This document shows, piece by piece, positions 1-46,926 of a stretch of DNA of 64,000 nucleotides. The notes under the pieces were generated by a model. That model was not told where the DNA came from. It did no database searches and saw only the letters and a program-made list of their open reading frames with translations. The number at the start of each line of letters is the position of its first letter. The stretch's first letter is position 1. The DNA is taken from contig JAXRKP010000314.1 of assembly GCA_037039925.1 (NCBI GenBank), forward strand, positions 105,001-169,000. Direction: 5' to 3'. The position numbers and the translations under genes were made by a program. The DNA is from Doris montereyensis. Taxonomy: Eukaryota; Mollusca; Gastropoda; Nudibranchia; Dorididae.

Positions 1-1516
1 ATCCTCCACTCTTTTCCTTAGTCTCATTTCCAAAATCCTGGCATATACTTTTCCTGGTACGCTAAGTAGTGATATCCCTCTATAGCTTGAGCAATTCATA
101 GTTGATCCTTTCTCGTGTATTGGTACTACCGTTCCCTTTTTCCAGTCGTCTGACACCTGAGTTTTGACTTCCATGCTTGTTGACATATTGCATGTAGATC
201 TAGTAGTTTTCCTCTCTCCTTGGTTTTTCATTATTTCTGAATAAACGTGATCTGCTCCTGGGGCCTTTCCTAATTTCACTTGTCTCATAGTTGTTTGGAT
301 TTCTTCCATAGAGATATCTATATCTTCGGCTGTCTCATCTGGATTACTTGTTACTCTTATTAATTGATCTGTACTCCTTGTTTCATATGTTCTGGAGAGA
401 TTATGTAAGTGTTAGTGTTAGAAATACCTTCTCCACATTTCCATGATTTCGCTCTCTTCTTTCATTCTTTCTCGTTTGGCGTTCTCAATGTGTCGTATCG
501 GGCATGCTTTGGTCTTTCTGATGATCTTCATTGCTTCCCAGAACAGCTTTTGATTTCCTTGATAGCTTTCTTGAAGTCTTTTTCCAAACTCTTCCAATTG
601 TTCCTGTTTTGCTTTCCTTACTTCCTCTTTGGCGATAGTTCTTTTACTCACATAATCTATCATATCCTCTGACATTCTTCTTTTCTTTGATCTTAATCTT
701 GACATTCTCATTTCACCATGATGTTTTTTTCCTACCTCCTTTAATTCGTTTCCTACCACATACCTCTTCAGTACGACTAATGAATGTGTCTGTATACATT
801 TGCAACTTTCCTTCTATTGTGCTAACATTCAGATCCATCTGGCTTTCGCTGATACATCATTTTATCCTGGATTGATACATCTGTTTTACTATTGGTTTAT
901 TTAGTTCTTCTATTTTGAGTTTAGTAGTTTTTCTTCTCTTTCCTTTCCTGATTGTTTTCTTTAGTCAGTAATCTCATTTTGGCAATCACTAGGTCATGAT
1001 CACTAAATATTTTAGCTCCTCTGTTTACTCTTGCATCCATGGTACTGTAAAAAAGGGAGCTACCAAATATTATATAGTCTTTGATTGACTTTTCACATCT
1101 GTCTTCATTCATTCTTGTATATTTGTAGATATCTTTATGAGGAAAAACAGGTGTTGACTATTTTCATGTTATTCTTTTTGTAATGGCCAAAATATCTACT
1201 TTGAAATTTTCCATTTCTTCAGTTAATTCTAATTCTTTTCCATTTATTGCCTAATATTCCATGTTCCAAAAATCACAGTCCGTGTTCTTGTCCAGAGTCG
1301 TCTTGGAAAGTTCAAGCCGAGTATATCATATTTCTTTCTTTGAATCATTTTAGTTTTGGATACAGCGGATTAGCCCACTGTACCCTAGGTAGATGGTGGG
1401 GCTGCCACCTTGAGGCCCCTACCCGGCTTTGTTATTTTATGTCAGTGGTAACTCCCTTAGCCTTTGATTGTCCAAAACTAGCCTGCAAAGTAGTAGGCTG
1501 TTATTCTATGTCAACA

Positions 1517-1517
<1 letters not shown>
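1..1517 (-). mobile_element. LINE family copy 1 (endonuclease/RT non-LTR retrotransposon, truncated)
   Basis: Reverse-strand homologue of the better copies at 19.3-22.7 and 24.7-27.9 kb. From right to left it carries the 5' UTR (one tandem unit, then the CTACCTAGGG segment), a remnant of the endonuclease and the RT N-terminal region running off base 1. Most of the endonuclease is missing: sequence corresponding to ILAITE joins directly to NNMKI near 1180-1200, a loss of roughly 0.5 kb. The 5' end abuts the composite repeat at 1517. Confidence 0.85.
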
Positions 1518-2375
<858 letters not shown>

Positions 2376-2399
2376 AACTCGCTTAATTTACTATTTCTA

Positions 2400-2467
2400 C
2401 TTTACTACTACAACTACTACCACCACCACCACAATACTACTACTACCACCAACTACTACTACTACTA

Positions 2468-2508
<41 letters not shown>

Positions 2509-2551
2509 GCTACTACTACTACTACTGCTACTACTACTACTGCTGCTACTG

Positions 2552-2599
<48 letters not shown>

Positions 2600-2606
2600 T
2601 ACTACT
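2400..2606 (+). repeat. (ACT)n microsatellite, impure
   Basis: ACT/CTA units with ACC and TGC variants; the spurious YYYY/TTTT ORFs arise here. Confidence 0.95.
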
Positions 2607-2616
2607 AGATAAAGAG

Positions 2617-2790
2617 CGTAGTAAGCTCGGTTGATAGCATGCTTTCTTTTCATGGCAAGGCGATGGGTCGTGGGTTCAATCTCCATGGTGGCCAGCATTG
2701 TTTTCTCTTTTCCTTGAATTTGTCTCGTCTTTGTTCTTGTGGCGCTTTCACATTATCTTATGTCATTACCTTTACACTTACTATTTCTCC
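2617..2790 (+). mobile_element. SINE-B (tRNA-derived)
   Basis: GTAAGCTCGGTTGATAGCAT head (A-box-like), B-box-like GGGTTCAATCTCC, then TTTGTCTCGTCTTTGTTCTT and TTATCTTATGTCATTACCTT. The tail is shared with 58.7 kb (-) and 6.1 kb (+). Confidence 0.72.
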
Positions 2791-3055
2791 TACTACTACA
2801 ACCACTACTGATCTCCCTTAGCTGAGCAGCTCCGTTGGTCAGCCTCTATCTCATGCCGCCTTTATTTCGGCTTCGTGGTTTCTACTTAGGTTAGACCTTT
2901 TCTTGATCAGTATTAGATATATACTTTGCGAGATTGCTCTCATCAATAAGACTTAGCTAATAATCCTTTCTCCTTTCTCCCACATCCATCTTGTAGTTCA
3001 ATAAAATAATATTCCATTTTGTTGTTGTTTCTTGATTCATCTCATAACTTTTGAG

Positions 3056-3056
3056 C

Positions 3057-3149
<93 letters not shown>

Positions 3150-3150
3150 C
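3056..3150 (+). repeat. (ATT)n microsatellite
   Basis: Nearly pure ATT. It lies at the 3' side of the minus-strand LINE fragment at 3326-3640 and may be its expanded tail. Confidence 0.95.
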
Positions 3151-3325
3151 ATATCATATCTTTTTATTATTACATTATCATATCAATAGGGGTCATTTGA
3201 CCTTTAAATGCCCCATACATCTCAAAATAATTATGAAGTTTTAAAAATGATGGAACATATAGTAATCAATAAGAACAATACACGTTCATTCATCATACAA
3301 ATATTTCAAATTATAGAGCTCAATA

Positions 3326-3640
3326 TCAATGGCATTTTAAAAGAATTAATGTTTTGAACAGTAAATTATTCCATAATTTGACTGTTCGTATAATGAAAAA
3401 AATATGTCTCACAGACGTAGATCTTCCTGTCATATAAATCTTAAATCTACATCCTCGAGTAAAATTCATATGAGAAGATTGGAAAAAAATGATTAGGTAA
3501 TAAATGTTATCTATGTTATGAACAATTTTATACAATTGGATAAGATCCCCCTCCCCCGTTTTCAACTGTATTTTAGTGAGGGGAGCCGAAGACATGGAAA
3601 TCTTACATCATATGACATATCACCACGTTCCAATTCTTTC
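3326..3640 (-). mobile_element. Old LINE C-terminal fragment
   Basis: Minus-strand frame reads LKTGEGDLIQLYKIVHNID, then TRGCRFKIY and IIRTVKLWNNL. This is the pattern of the C-terminus of many CR1/jockey-type RTs (RGDLIxxYKI ... TRG ... FFxxRxxxxWNxLP). Its 3' side leads into the (AAT)n tract at 3056-3150, likely the element's tail. Confidence 0.6.
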
Positions 3641-3655
3641 AATAACCTTGCCGCT

Positions 3656-3783
3656 TATAATAATAATGATAATAATAACAACAGTAATGACACTAATAAT
3701 AATAATAATAATAATAACAATAATTATAATGATAATAATAATAATGATAATAAGTGTGATAATAATAATAATAATAATAGGCC

Positions 3784-3857
<74 letters not shown>

Positions 3858-3960
3858 CAACAATAATAATAATAATTATTATTACCGTTACATTATTATT
3901 GTTACATTTATTATCATTATCATTAGCATTACTATCATCAACATTATTATCATCATGCTG
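3656..3960 (+). repeat. (AAT)n microsatellite, impure
   Basis: AAT with GAT and AAC variants, purest at 3783-3852. Confidence 0.95.
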
Positions 3961-4774
3961 ATTCTTGAAATACCCATCTCCTTATCCTTTTATCATTGAC
4001 CTTGATAATTTATTCATTACATTACGATAAAGGCTCTGACCAATTACATATATACAAGTAGTTATGGTCATGTTTCAATAGAGTTTCTGGACTAGACCTT
4101 TAGGTCAGTGTCAGTACTTCGTGTTGTTTTCTCTTGCATGAAAAGCGATTCCTCTTTTCCCACCTTTCTAAAGTTTAGTCTGGATAGGCTGCTACGCGAG
4201 AAAAAATCGTATAGATTTAGATCGAGAAAAAATCTAGATTTAACTCTCTGTGCCATCTTCCGAAGATCAGCCATGCCATTGCCCAATCAAGGGAGTTAAC
4301 CAAGAATTGTCCTCACCATGCGAAGAGGAAAAACTCCGAGTAAGCAATCGGTTGAAAAGTTATGGTAAAAGTTAAAATAGTTAAAAATGCAAATTCACAG
4401 ACAATTGCTTTACAACAAAACAAAACCTTAAAAGGCAAACATTACTGAGATTAAAATACTATCTGAAATCATCACAACGTGACGATGATTGTTTATCATA
4501 TTTGTAGCGATGGATACTTTAAAAACAATGTGTCAATCAAATTTATCAAATACGAAATTTGTAACTGCAAAATCAAGTGAGAATAAGTGTGGCATCGATG
4601 CAATGCTATCTAAGACATACATAATATCATTACATGTATTGTGTGATTTAAGGACATTAGAAGGTTGAAGCTCCACGGAAACAAAGAGAAGATAAATAAT
4701 ATACATACATGTATAATACTATGTGTGTGTTTTTATATATGAATAAATATAAGAATAAACAGAACAATATTTAA
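3961..4774. other. Intergenic, nothing recognised
   Basis: AT-rich. Two overlapping 60-codon frames at 4092-4299 have no recognisable content. Confidence 0.6.
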
Positions 4775-5123
4775 TAATAATAATGATAAATCTTTATTGT
4801 CCTTTTCAGGCAATTCATGTTAGGTTCACATAAATCATTTTACACTTCACAATCCACATAACAAAGCGAACTAAGGGTGATAATAATGACGATGGTAAAA
4901 AAAATATTTTAAAAACCCCAACAAAGATAGCAATGACAACAACAAAAGTTAATCATAATAATAGTGGTGAACATAGTAGTCGCAGAAGTAGTACTAGCAT
5001 TCGTAATATTTCTAGTAGCTGCCAACATTATAATAGATGGTGAAATGAACAGGCAAAAATATCATAATAATATAAGTAAAAGTAGATACAGAAAATAATT
5101 ACACAATTTGAGGATTTACATTT

Positions 5124-5216
<93 letters not shown>

Positions 5217-5950
5217 AGCATTCCATCATCAACCAAGACAACCATGATAATGATATTATAATATTGTCAATGTTCTGCAGAGAGGCAACTTAGTAACAGC
5301 AATAGATGTGCATTGTCTTATCAGATTTACTAGTCTATGTGTTAGATCAATAGGAAATATTTTGACATATAATTTTACTTCATTTGCTTGTTTCGACATT
5401 ACAGTGTTGATATATTTTATGCTGTAGGGGACAAATGTAGCTTTATGTCGGTTGGTTCTACACCAAGATTCTCTATATCTTCTGCCGGGTGGAAGTAACA
5501 TAAATTCATTGTTCAGAGGGTGTTTTACTTCATCAATAATTGAAAGGGATTTTCTTTCTACAGCTTTTTTATAGCACTGCTCCACGCTTTGCAATTTCTC
5601 ATTGACTATATTTCCTGATTCTTTTACCAATCTTTGTAACTTATTTTTCTGCCGTACACCACACCCTCCATACCATACAGCAATGCCAAACGTATGATAC
5701 TCAACAATAGCGATTGAAATATTTATTTCATGGTACTTTTGCTTGTACCAAAGACTCGTAATTTTCTGAGAATGTACAACCGCTGTGAAGCTTTCTTAAT
5801 GATATTTTCTACATGAATATTGAAAGTTAGAGAGTTGTTGATTAAAACACCAAGATACTTAAATTCTTCGACTATTTCAACTTCTTGGAGATGTATTTCA
5901 ACTCGCTTTATATCTTTGGTAATGCATTTTTAAATTAAAAAATTGCTCTT
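4775..5950 (-). mobile_element. Old LINE 3' fragment (RT C-terminus and tail)
   Basis: The minus frame at 5256-5630 reads VKESGNIVNEKLQSVEQCYK, then LLPPGRRYRESWCRTNRHKA and FVPYSIKYIN, a pattern typical of non-LTR RT C-termini in aquatic invertebrates and fish. Upstream pieces (IVEYHTFGIAVWYGGC) continue it. The 3' end is ACAATAAAGATTTATCATTATTATT at 4775-4805. A CT tract (5130-5212) interrupts it. Confidence 0.68.
5131..5212 (+). repeat. (TC)n microsatellite
   Basis: Pure TC tract preceded by a C run. Confidence 0.97.
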
Positions 5951-6059
5951 TTGTTTTTGGACATCGGTCACAATCGAATCCACAACCCTGTGTTGGCACC
6001 TGAGTAAACTTATCTCGTTTTAGATAATGTGGCTGTTCAGGTCGGCACCCATTGTCTCG

Positions 6060-6232
6060 TTTTGTAAAGAAAAGAGAAACGTAGCGGGTTCGATTTAATC
6101 AGTCATATATCTACGATTCTGTCTGGCGCTCAGGCTAGAGATTATTCAATGTATTCTCTTGCATTATTTGTCTTGTCTTTATTCTTATGGGGCTTCAATA
6201 TTTATTTCATGTCATTATTGAATATTTTCGAC
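6060..6232 (+). mobile_element. SINE-B fragment
   Basis: GGGTTCGATT near 6088, then ATTTGTCTTGTCTTTATTCT and ATTTCATGTCATTATTG. Diverged and interrupted. Confidence 0.5.
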
Positions 6233-6501
6233 ATGCCCCCTTGCATTATATGAATGTCCTGGCACAATGATTTCTCCCCTTTCGCGGGAGACAGGAAGTT
6301 CAAATAGTTAAATAGGGAAAGCAAGTTAGCAACAACTGCCGAAAATCCTGTCGTCATCACATCTATTTTAGTAAGCAAAACCTAAGCTCATATTTAAAAA
6401 GCCGAAACGACATCATAAATCAACTGAATCATATTGAAATAAAAGCAAGGTTTAAAATATTTTCAAGAGAATGGGGGACAGTAACACAAACAGTACCAAT
6501 A

Positions 6502-6545
6502 ATGTGCGGCGGTGTGGCCAAATTGGAGAAAGGAAGATGACTTGA
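6502..6545 (+). promoter_or_regulatory. Two short upstream ORFs before the UBR7 start
   Basis: An ATG at 6502 opens a 12-codon ORF ending TGA at 6538-6540. A second ATG at 6537 opens a 2-codon ORF ending at 6545. Both lie just ahead of the UBR7 start at 6551. If the transcript begins upstream of 6502 they could lower translation of the main frame. The transcription start cannot be placed from sequence; no clear TATA box is seen. Confidence 0.4.
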
Positions 6546-6550
6546 TAACA

Positions 6551-40733
<34,183 letters not shown>

Positions 40734-40847
40734 CTTCCAAACAATAACACAGCTTGTGGAGCCTTCAATTTGTGTCTGTCATTTTAAAATGGAAAAAAAA
40801 TCAACCCCCAAAAAAACAACAAATCACCAAAAAAAAAGACAGCAAAC

Positions 40848-40947
40848 AATAAATTCATATGGCTTTTCTTATTCTTTCATTATGTGAGCTTCCTTGAATA
40901 AAGGATAACGGCATTGTGGTGTTTGCATGAACTGTACTGACAATAAA
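40848..40947 (+). terminator. Candidate UBR7 polyadenylation signals
   Basis: AATAAA occurs at 40848-40853 and 40942-40947, about 115 and 210 nt after the UBR7 stop codon. Both are in the normal range for a short 3' UTR. Confidence 0.55.
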
Positions 40948-40949
40948 AA

Positions 40950-42384
40950 TTTCAATTTCCATGTCTGGCACAAGTTATGACACATCTGTTCTTTACAACA
41001 TTTTGCTTTTACTAGGTAGTCCAAACTGTCCTGTTTTTCCGTTCGCCACAGCGCCACTCAGATTTCGCAAATTTTTGGTCCTATTAACCTTGCCCCTTCT
41101 CCTCTATACAACGTAGTAACGTAATATGGCTTGCACCATAGAAAGCTCTATTCAAGTTCCTTCCAACCAAGTGTGTTGTGATAAGGAATGCGTATTAGAA
41201 TGTGCTCTCTTATGCATAGTAAACAAGGGTGGTCAGACGCGAAGGCCAGTGGCGAGCTGAGAAAACACCAGCTTACAAAAAATACATTACTTACAAGTAA
41301 CAAAGACACCTCACTCTTTCTTCACATTATGCAGTTGCTCAACGAATGATAGTTGGCTTTGATTGGTCTTCAGTACCACTCTGGCCAATGTCAAAGTTAA
41401 GAGCTTATCTGAGGCTTTTAGTTTTTAAAAGCTCCGAGAGCCACTTACATAAAAAAAATATCAGAAAAAACAAGCTCACCACTAGAGAAAGCCCATTCAA
41501 TTTTGCATTAGAAACTGCTACTACTGTACTACTAGTGTCGTTACATTTCGACTTTACACTTTACGAGAGTAATCACACAATTGCTTTGTTTAACGCTTCT
41601 TCAAATAAATCCGGTAGATCTTTCTAACTAGATCTAGTAAGCGAGACTGGCTGAGCTGCCGGCTTGGGCCGTGTATTTGTCATCAATCCAGTGTATAGAG
41701 ACAATTTATGCATTTTTTTCTCTTTTTCTACATCAATAAAAAGCTGTCTCATATTTTTTGGACAGGTGTGAAAGAAATTGGGCATATTCTATGTACTCAT
41801 GACTTTAAACATGAGCTTAAGAAGTAGAGTCTTGTGAGTGATGGATTTTGCGAGATATAGGAGCTTAATTTGGTATTTTGACCCATTTGAAAAAAGTTTT
41901 ACCAAATTTTCAAAAATTAAAGATTGACAACTTTGTTTAAATTTGTCCTATAGAAATTATTTTGGTTTCAAATATCCCAGGAAACAAAGTTCTTTACAGT
42001 GGAAGCCATTGCTTTTCTATTGGTTACAATTGAGATTTTGGTTTGGACTACCTACTTTCACAGCACTGACATGAATTGAGACATAATGTGAATAGCTTCT
42101 TTTGTTAAATTAGAGACCACTTTTACATTTAAGTATTGTGTAAAAAGCAACAATGAATTGCACAACAAAACATCATGTCTTTTTAATGTCAACATTGTAT
42201 CATGTTACAAAACCCAAAAGACAGGCCATCTCATTATTATTGTCTCACTGCTAAGTAAAGAAATAAAAAGTCATTTGCCAGTCCTCATTTCTTGGTTGTG
42301 TTGCGATTATTATATTTTTGGTTGTGTTTGCATGTTAGACTATTTGTTGAGCCATTCCATCATCTCAGAACTAGCAAGTACAAG
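40950..42384. other. Intergenic, nothing recognised
   Basis: Region between the converging genes without supported features. Confidence 0.55.
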
Positions 42385-42574
42385 GCTTCACGTAAAGTTC
42401 CTTCAGGGCTCTTACTGCCCATAGAGCCAGAGCGTGTCCTGGTTTCTATAGCGTGAAGCAAAACAGATGATAATGATCACCTCCTGAACAGGACCCTAGT
42501 CTGTCACAGCTTTACTCCCGAGCTGTTATTGAATTTGCACCCATTTACACCTGGGTCGAGTGGGGAAATTTGTG
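42385..42574 (-). mobile_element. SINE-A, 3' half (split by the TTAA insertion)
   Basis: Reverse complement reads CCCACTCGACCCAGGTG, then CTGTGACAGACTAGGGTCCT and TGGCTCTATGGGC, matching the 61.6 and 63.8 kb copies. Confidence 0.75.
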
Positions 42575-42578
42575 TTAA

Positions 42579-43236
42579 CCCTTAATTTACCGGCTTCAAA
42601 TGTCAAAGACACTGATTGATATTATCCCAAGGTAAGGACAATAACTCTTGCAAACTTTTGGACCACACTCACAAAAATCTTGAAAGTGAAAGCAAAGAAA
42701 GTTGACATAATCACTTCAAATAAATTCTATAATTATAATCAAGTTAAATTGATAAGAAATGGTTTTAGTTTTACTAACAAAATAAAACTAATAAAATGCT
42801 CAAGACTGGATGACCTGTGTAGATCACGCCCGGCAGGTCTACTTTCACTTTCACTATCAATGCTTTCATTATTGGAGTTCAACACGTCATTTTATCACAC
42901 TATCATTATCCAGATCTAGATCTGGCACAGAATTATCAGTTATCAGCATAATCAAGTTTAGTACCGGTATCGGCTTCTCCTGCATTTCCCTCATTAGGAG
43001 AACCAATAATTCAAGTAAATTTGGAGAGGAAATAAGACTTGGGGGGACATTACGAAAAATCGTAAATTTACTTTGAATAGAGTGATCGGGACGATTCAAA
43101 CAGGAAATGAAAGCTTGGTTTTCTGTCTTAATAAAAGAGCTCCTTTGGTACCAGTATCAAATCTCAATGTGAAAAATAGGAAAGGTATCTGATATCGCGT
43201 GATAACACACTATCAGGTGGTACAAGAAATTACAAG
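42579..43236 (-). mobile_element. TTAA-flanked insertion, possibly piggyBac-like
   Basis: This 658 bp piece splits a SINE whose halves join when it and one TTAA are removed (TTAA at 42575-42578 and 43237-43240). The ends are CCCTTAATTT and, inverted, CTTGTAATTT, sharing TAATTT. TTAA duplication is the hallmark of piggyBac; the CCC start also fits. Minus-strand frames hold an acidic stretch (DLDLDNDSV, NESIDSESES), as in piggyBac transposase N-termini, but broken. Confidence 0.55.
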
Positions 43237-43240
43237 TTAA

Positions 43241-43352
43241 GTGTCCTTCCCAAGGAACACTACGTCTGACCTAGCATTGCTAAGAATATGATCCACATAC
43301 AGGACCTCATGATCCCAAGTCTGGCAACTTATCTACTAGGCCACCAATGCCA
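43241..43352 (-). mobile_element. SINE-A, 5' half with tRNA-like head
   Basis: Reverse complement: GGTGGCCTAGTAGATAAGTT, GCCAGACTTGGGATCATGAG, and CCTTGGGAAGGACACTTAA. The head has an A-box-like sequence. Confidence 0.7.
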
Positions 43353-44033
43353 CACAAGGCTTTACGGCTAACCAGTAGTAAATTTGATTGATGACATTAC
43401 AAATTCAAATAGGGTACAATGCCAAATGGTATCATTTAAAAATAATAATAATAATAATGCTTAATTGCCGTTTGTAAAGAAAGAGTAAAATAGGAACATG
43501 GATTAGTGTTGTACAAAATCATACTGCACCCAACTGACACTGACACACACAATATCAAGGCAACTGTATCTGAGCATACTACACACATTCGAAAACACAC
43601 ACACTCACACTTGCACTTCTCATATCGAAATGAGATAAGTTACAATGGCCATGATATCATATATAAACAAACATAACATTAACAAGGAGTAACAATATAT
43701 ATAATTGAAACCCAAGAAATATCCCCTTACCCATCTCTGATTCAGATCAACCCAATCCTGCCTAACTCGCTGACTAGCCTACTGGGCTGAATGCCTAAGC
43801 AAAGGGAGATAACTATGTCGCTGTTTGCACCCATTATTATTAAAATACGTTTTTCCCATGTTTTTGTTGTTTCTTTATTTTTTTCAAATTTATTCATGTA
43901 CAGGAATGATTTTATTGGACAGAAACACTGATATTAACAACATTGAACACTAAATGGTGCAATATGAGTGTCGAATAGGTCTGTCTTCCACATGCACGGC
44001 AGTTTCGATTTTCGCCTACTAACGCATTGCTCA

Positions 44034-44158
44034 CCTCGATGTCGATAGATTTAGATCTAGATCTATATCGCTTTTTTCTTCTTCTTCATCATCATTCAAA
44101 TCAGTTAAAATTTCTTCAACATCAGAGTCTTCATCATTTTTATCACGGTTTAGGGTTC
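44034..44158 (-). other. Acidic exon-like ORF of unknown origin
   Basis: Minus strand: acceptor-like CCCAATAG, then TLNRDKNDEDSDVEEILTDL followed by NDDEEEEKSDIDLDLNLSTSR, then an AG|GTGAGC donor. Such acidic stretches occur at the N-terminus of some transposases and in unrelated nuclear proteins. No partner exon was found, so its function is unknown. Confidence 0.35.
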
Positions 44159-44222
44159 TATTGGGTCCCCAAAAGGATTGGGTTAAAAAAAAACAATTAC
44201 AAGAATTAGCTGGGCACAACAA

Positions 44223-45507
44223 GTAATACTATCATCAGATTCTGTCATAATGAAGATGAATTGAAGTAAAAGAAAAAAGACTTTAAAGAACATTCCAAAC
44301 CACAACATCACACATTCAGACCGCAGCGTTTTAAATGTAGGGAAAAACTGAAAATGAAAAGCATTCACATCACACCGCCTAAACTTCTTTTCATTGGTAA
44401 CTGAGACTGAATCAAACTACATGTTCATGTATTTTGGAATAACGTAATCTCATATTATTATTAGATCTATACTAGTACTAGTGGTTCGCAACCTGTGTGG
44501 GTTCGACAGAGCTCAAGACAACTACTAGTACTACTAACTAGTAACTAGAGTATCTCGCCTAGCACTTAGAATAGATCAACACTGATAAACAAATGTGACT
44601 GCCAGACTTCACACCTCGATCAGGTCTTCATCCATGTCCATGGGCAACTCATTCTGTGAAGGCTTAGCAGACCAAGTCACCATATTCAGGCTTTGAACAC
44701 ACTACATACAGCTAAACATGCACCTAAACAATAAATCCTGAACATGCCCCAGTGTGCCCTCATTGTGACCACCCCCATGAAACTGAGACTGAGACCCATC
44801 GCCCTTTTGAAATCTATAAATTGAAAGATCTACGCAACAAGCTATTTCCTGAGAAACCTGATACTTGGAACACTTTATGAAACCCTATAACAGATGGAAA
44901 ACACCTCTAGATACTGTACCATTACATGGCATTGGGCCAACGGACGAATTACGTCCGAGCGCTGCTGGATCAGTAAACTAGTAACAACAACAAGGCTTAG
45001 CACTGTACAACTGACGTTGCCGTACAAAATATTGCATGTAGTAATACTGTTCAATAATACACTATAGTGCATCACTACACTAGGGGTTTATATAACGAAA
45101 AATCGTTCGGAACGAAAACATGTCCTTGGGCGAAGCGTGGTAATAGTGGTCCCTTCACATTTTTCTTCTGTTCCACTAGCCCAGGATTAGGTAATGGGAG
45201 AGAGGAGTGGTGATTTGTGTGTGTGGGGATGAAACATGATACACACTGACGCTTTTGTGTGTGTTCAATTCCATGATTTTTAAACAAGCCAAATTAGATT
45301 CTACCTACCTGCTTGCACCACTTCGGGAAAGGGGTGGTGAAAGCATGCTGGTGGAATGTTGAATTATATTTAACAATAGTTGCTATGGAATGTTAACGCC
45401 ATGGATATGGCAATATTGAGTTATTTCATTGTTTTTGTATACAGTAGTGTTTGATCTGTGATAATCTGTCCGTAAGCAAAAATGATAGTTTAGCGGGGGC
45501 ATGGTAT
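44223..45507. other. Intergenic, nothing recognised
   Basis: Short frames only; none recognisable. Confidence 0.55.
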
Positions 45508-45860
45508 AGCAAGGTTTGAGCGTGCCACATGCCTAGAAAATTCAGGCCTCTACTCTTAATGCTCAACTATGGGTACATTAGTCGCTGGATAAAAGCATGC
45601 CCTTTGGGTGCTGAGAAAATCGTGCGTTTATGCATACTGTGTGTTTATGGCAACTCTTCAAAGGCAAAATATATCAGGAATTATTGTTGATTATGCCCCT
45701 TGATTATCTTGCGCATTAGTGTGGTGACAGGTGTACATTGCTGTGTAAGTCCTTGGGCGACACAAGGGCATGCTTTTATCCAGCGACTACTGTACCCATA
45801 GTTGAGCATTAAGAGTAGAGGCCTGAATTTTCTAGGCATGTGGCACACTCAAATCTTGCT
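45508..45860. mobile_element. Large inverted repeat, 97 bp arms
   Basis: 45508-45604 and 45764-45860 are reverse complements with three mismatches; the loop is 159 bp. Arms include CCACATGCCTAGAAAATTCA and TCGCTGGATAAAAGCATGCC. A related motif, TTTATCCAGCGACT, recurs at 46638-46660. No ORF. Probably a nonautonomous DNA element. Confidence 0.75.
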
Positions 45861-46773
45861 GTGTAAGTGTAAGTAGTAATAGTATACTGGTTGCTTGTTC
45901 ATTTTAGTTGCTTTGGGTTTTTGTTTTTTATTTGCCATATCAGAAAGCAGATCAGAAGTGATATGACAAGGTAGTAGATCTATCAATAATTATCAATATC
46001 ATGCTCAAAACAAACCCTCTTACTACGTACACTCGACCTTGAGAGCCAATCACTACTTTACTCTCTTTCAACGAGTGTGTGCATCACCTGTCGCCCATCA
46101 TACTCTAGTCAACTCCATTGCATGAATTCTCCGCTCAATGCCGCAGCCAATCATATCGCAATCTGGGTCGATCGATAAATTTACGACCCACAGAATAATG
46201 TCTGGACAGCCAGCCTTTGATCATCATGAAATCACAAAGACTAAGACACTAGGAGGAGCAGGATAGACAGGGTAGGCCAGACATGACACAAGACTGTCTT
46301 GACACCTTCGTCTGAGTAGTGCTCAGACAGACAACAAAACTAGACGTGGAACTGGAAGAAGACTGACACATCTGTCTTAGTCCTAGCATTGTTCACTTCA
46401 GTATACCTTCTCTTTTCATGTTATTGTTAATGTTATTTCTGACAAAAAATTTAAAAAAAAGAATTCATTTAAGGCCTCTACTAATGGAAGGGTATGAAGT
46501 TGCATTACACTAATTACAGAGAAAAAGTGTGCCTTCATGCGTGTTGACTGTGTCTTTATACACCGTTAATGTTATGATATAGCAAAAATTTGGTCAACAG
46601 AGGAAGGCGTGTGTTTATGCAATGTGCTTTTATAAAATGTGCGTTTATCCAGCGACTTCTGTACTTAATTTACTAAAATGTCTTGGAAATTCAAAATAAA
46701 GCATTGAGCCAATGGTCCATAGAAGGATAAAAATGAAGACATATTGCATGTTTATGGGTGAATATAATGTAAC

Positions 46774-46779
46774 TTTATT
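46774..46779 (-). terminator. Candidate MCMBP polyadenylation signal
   Basis: TTTATT on the + strand reads AATAAA on the gene strand, 21 nt after the MCMBP stop codon. It would give an unusually short 3' UTR; a distal signal could be used instead. Confidence 0.4.
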
Positions 46780-46799
46780 TCATAACTGGTTATCAAGAA

Positions 46800-46926
46800 T
46801 CATTGAGCTCCATTTGAAGGCTGCGGCAATCTGGAAATTCTTGCTTTATGTTCACTTTCCATTGTTTTTGCTTTCATCCAGATTTGCTCAGTGGGGCATT
46901 GTTTTCCATAGCCAATGGTTAAATAC
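46800..46926 (-). CDS. MCMBP: MCMBP last exon
   Basis: Acceptor CTTTGCAG; stop TGA at 46800-46802. Reads (R)[19 protein letters not shown], then [11 protein letters not shown] and a short variable tail. Human equivalent: RCLSLSAGQTTLSRERWLRAKQLES. Confidence 0.9.
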
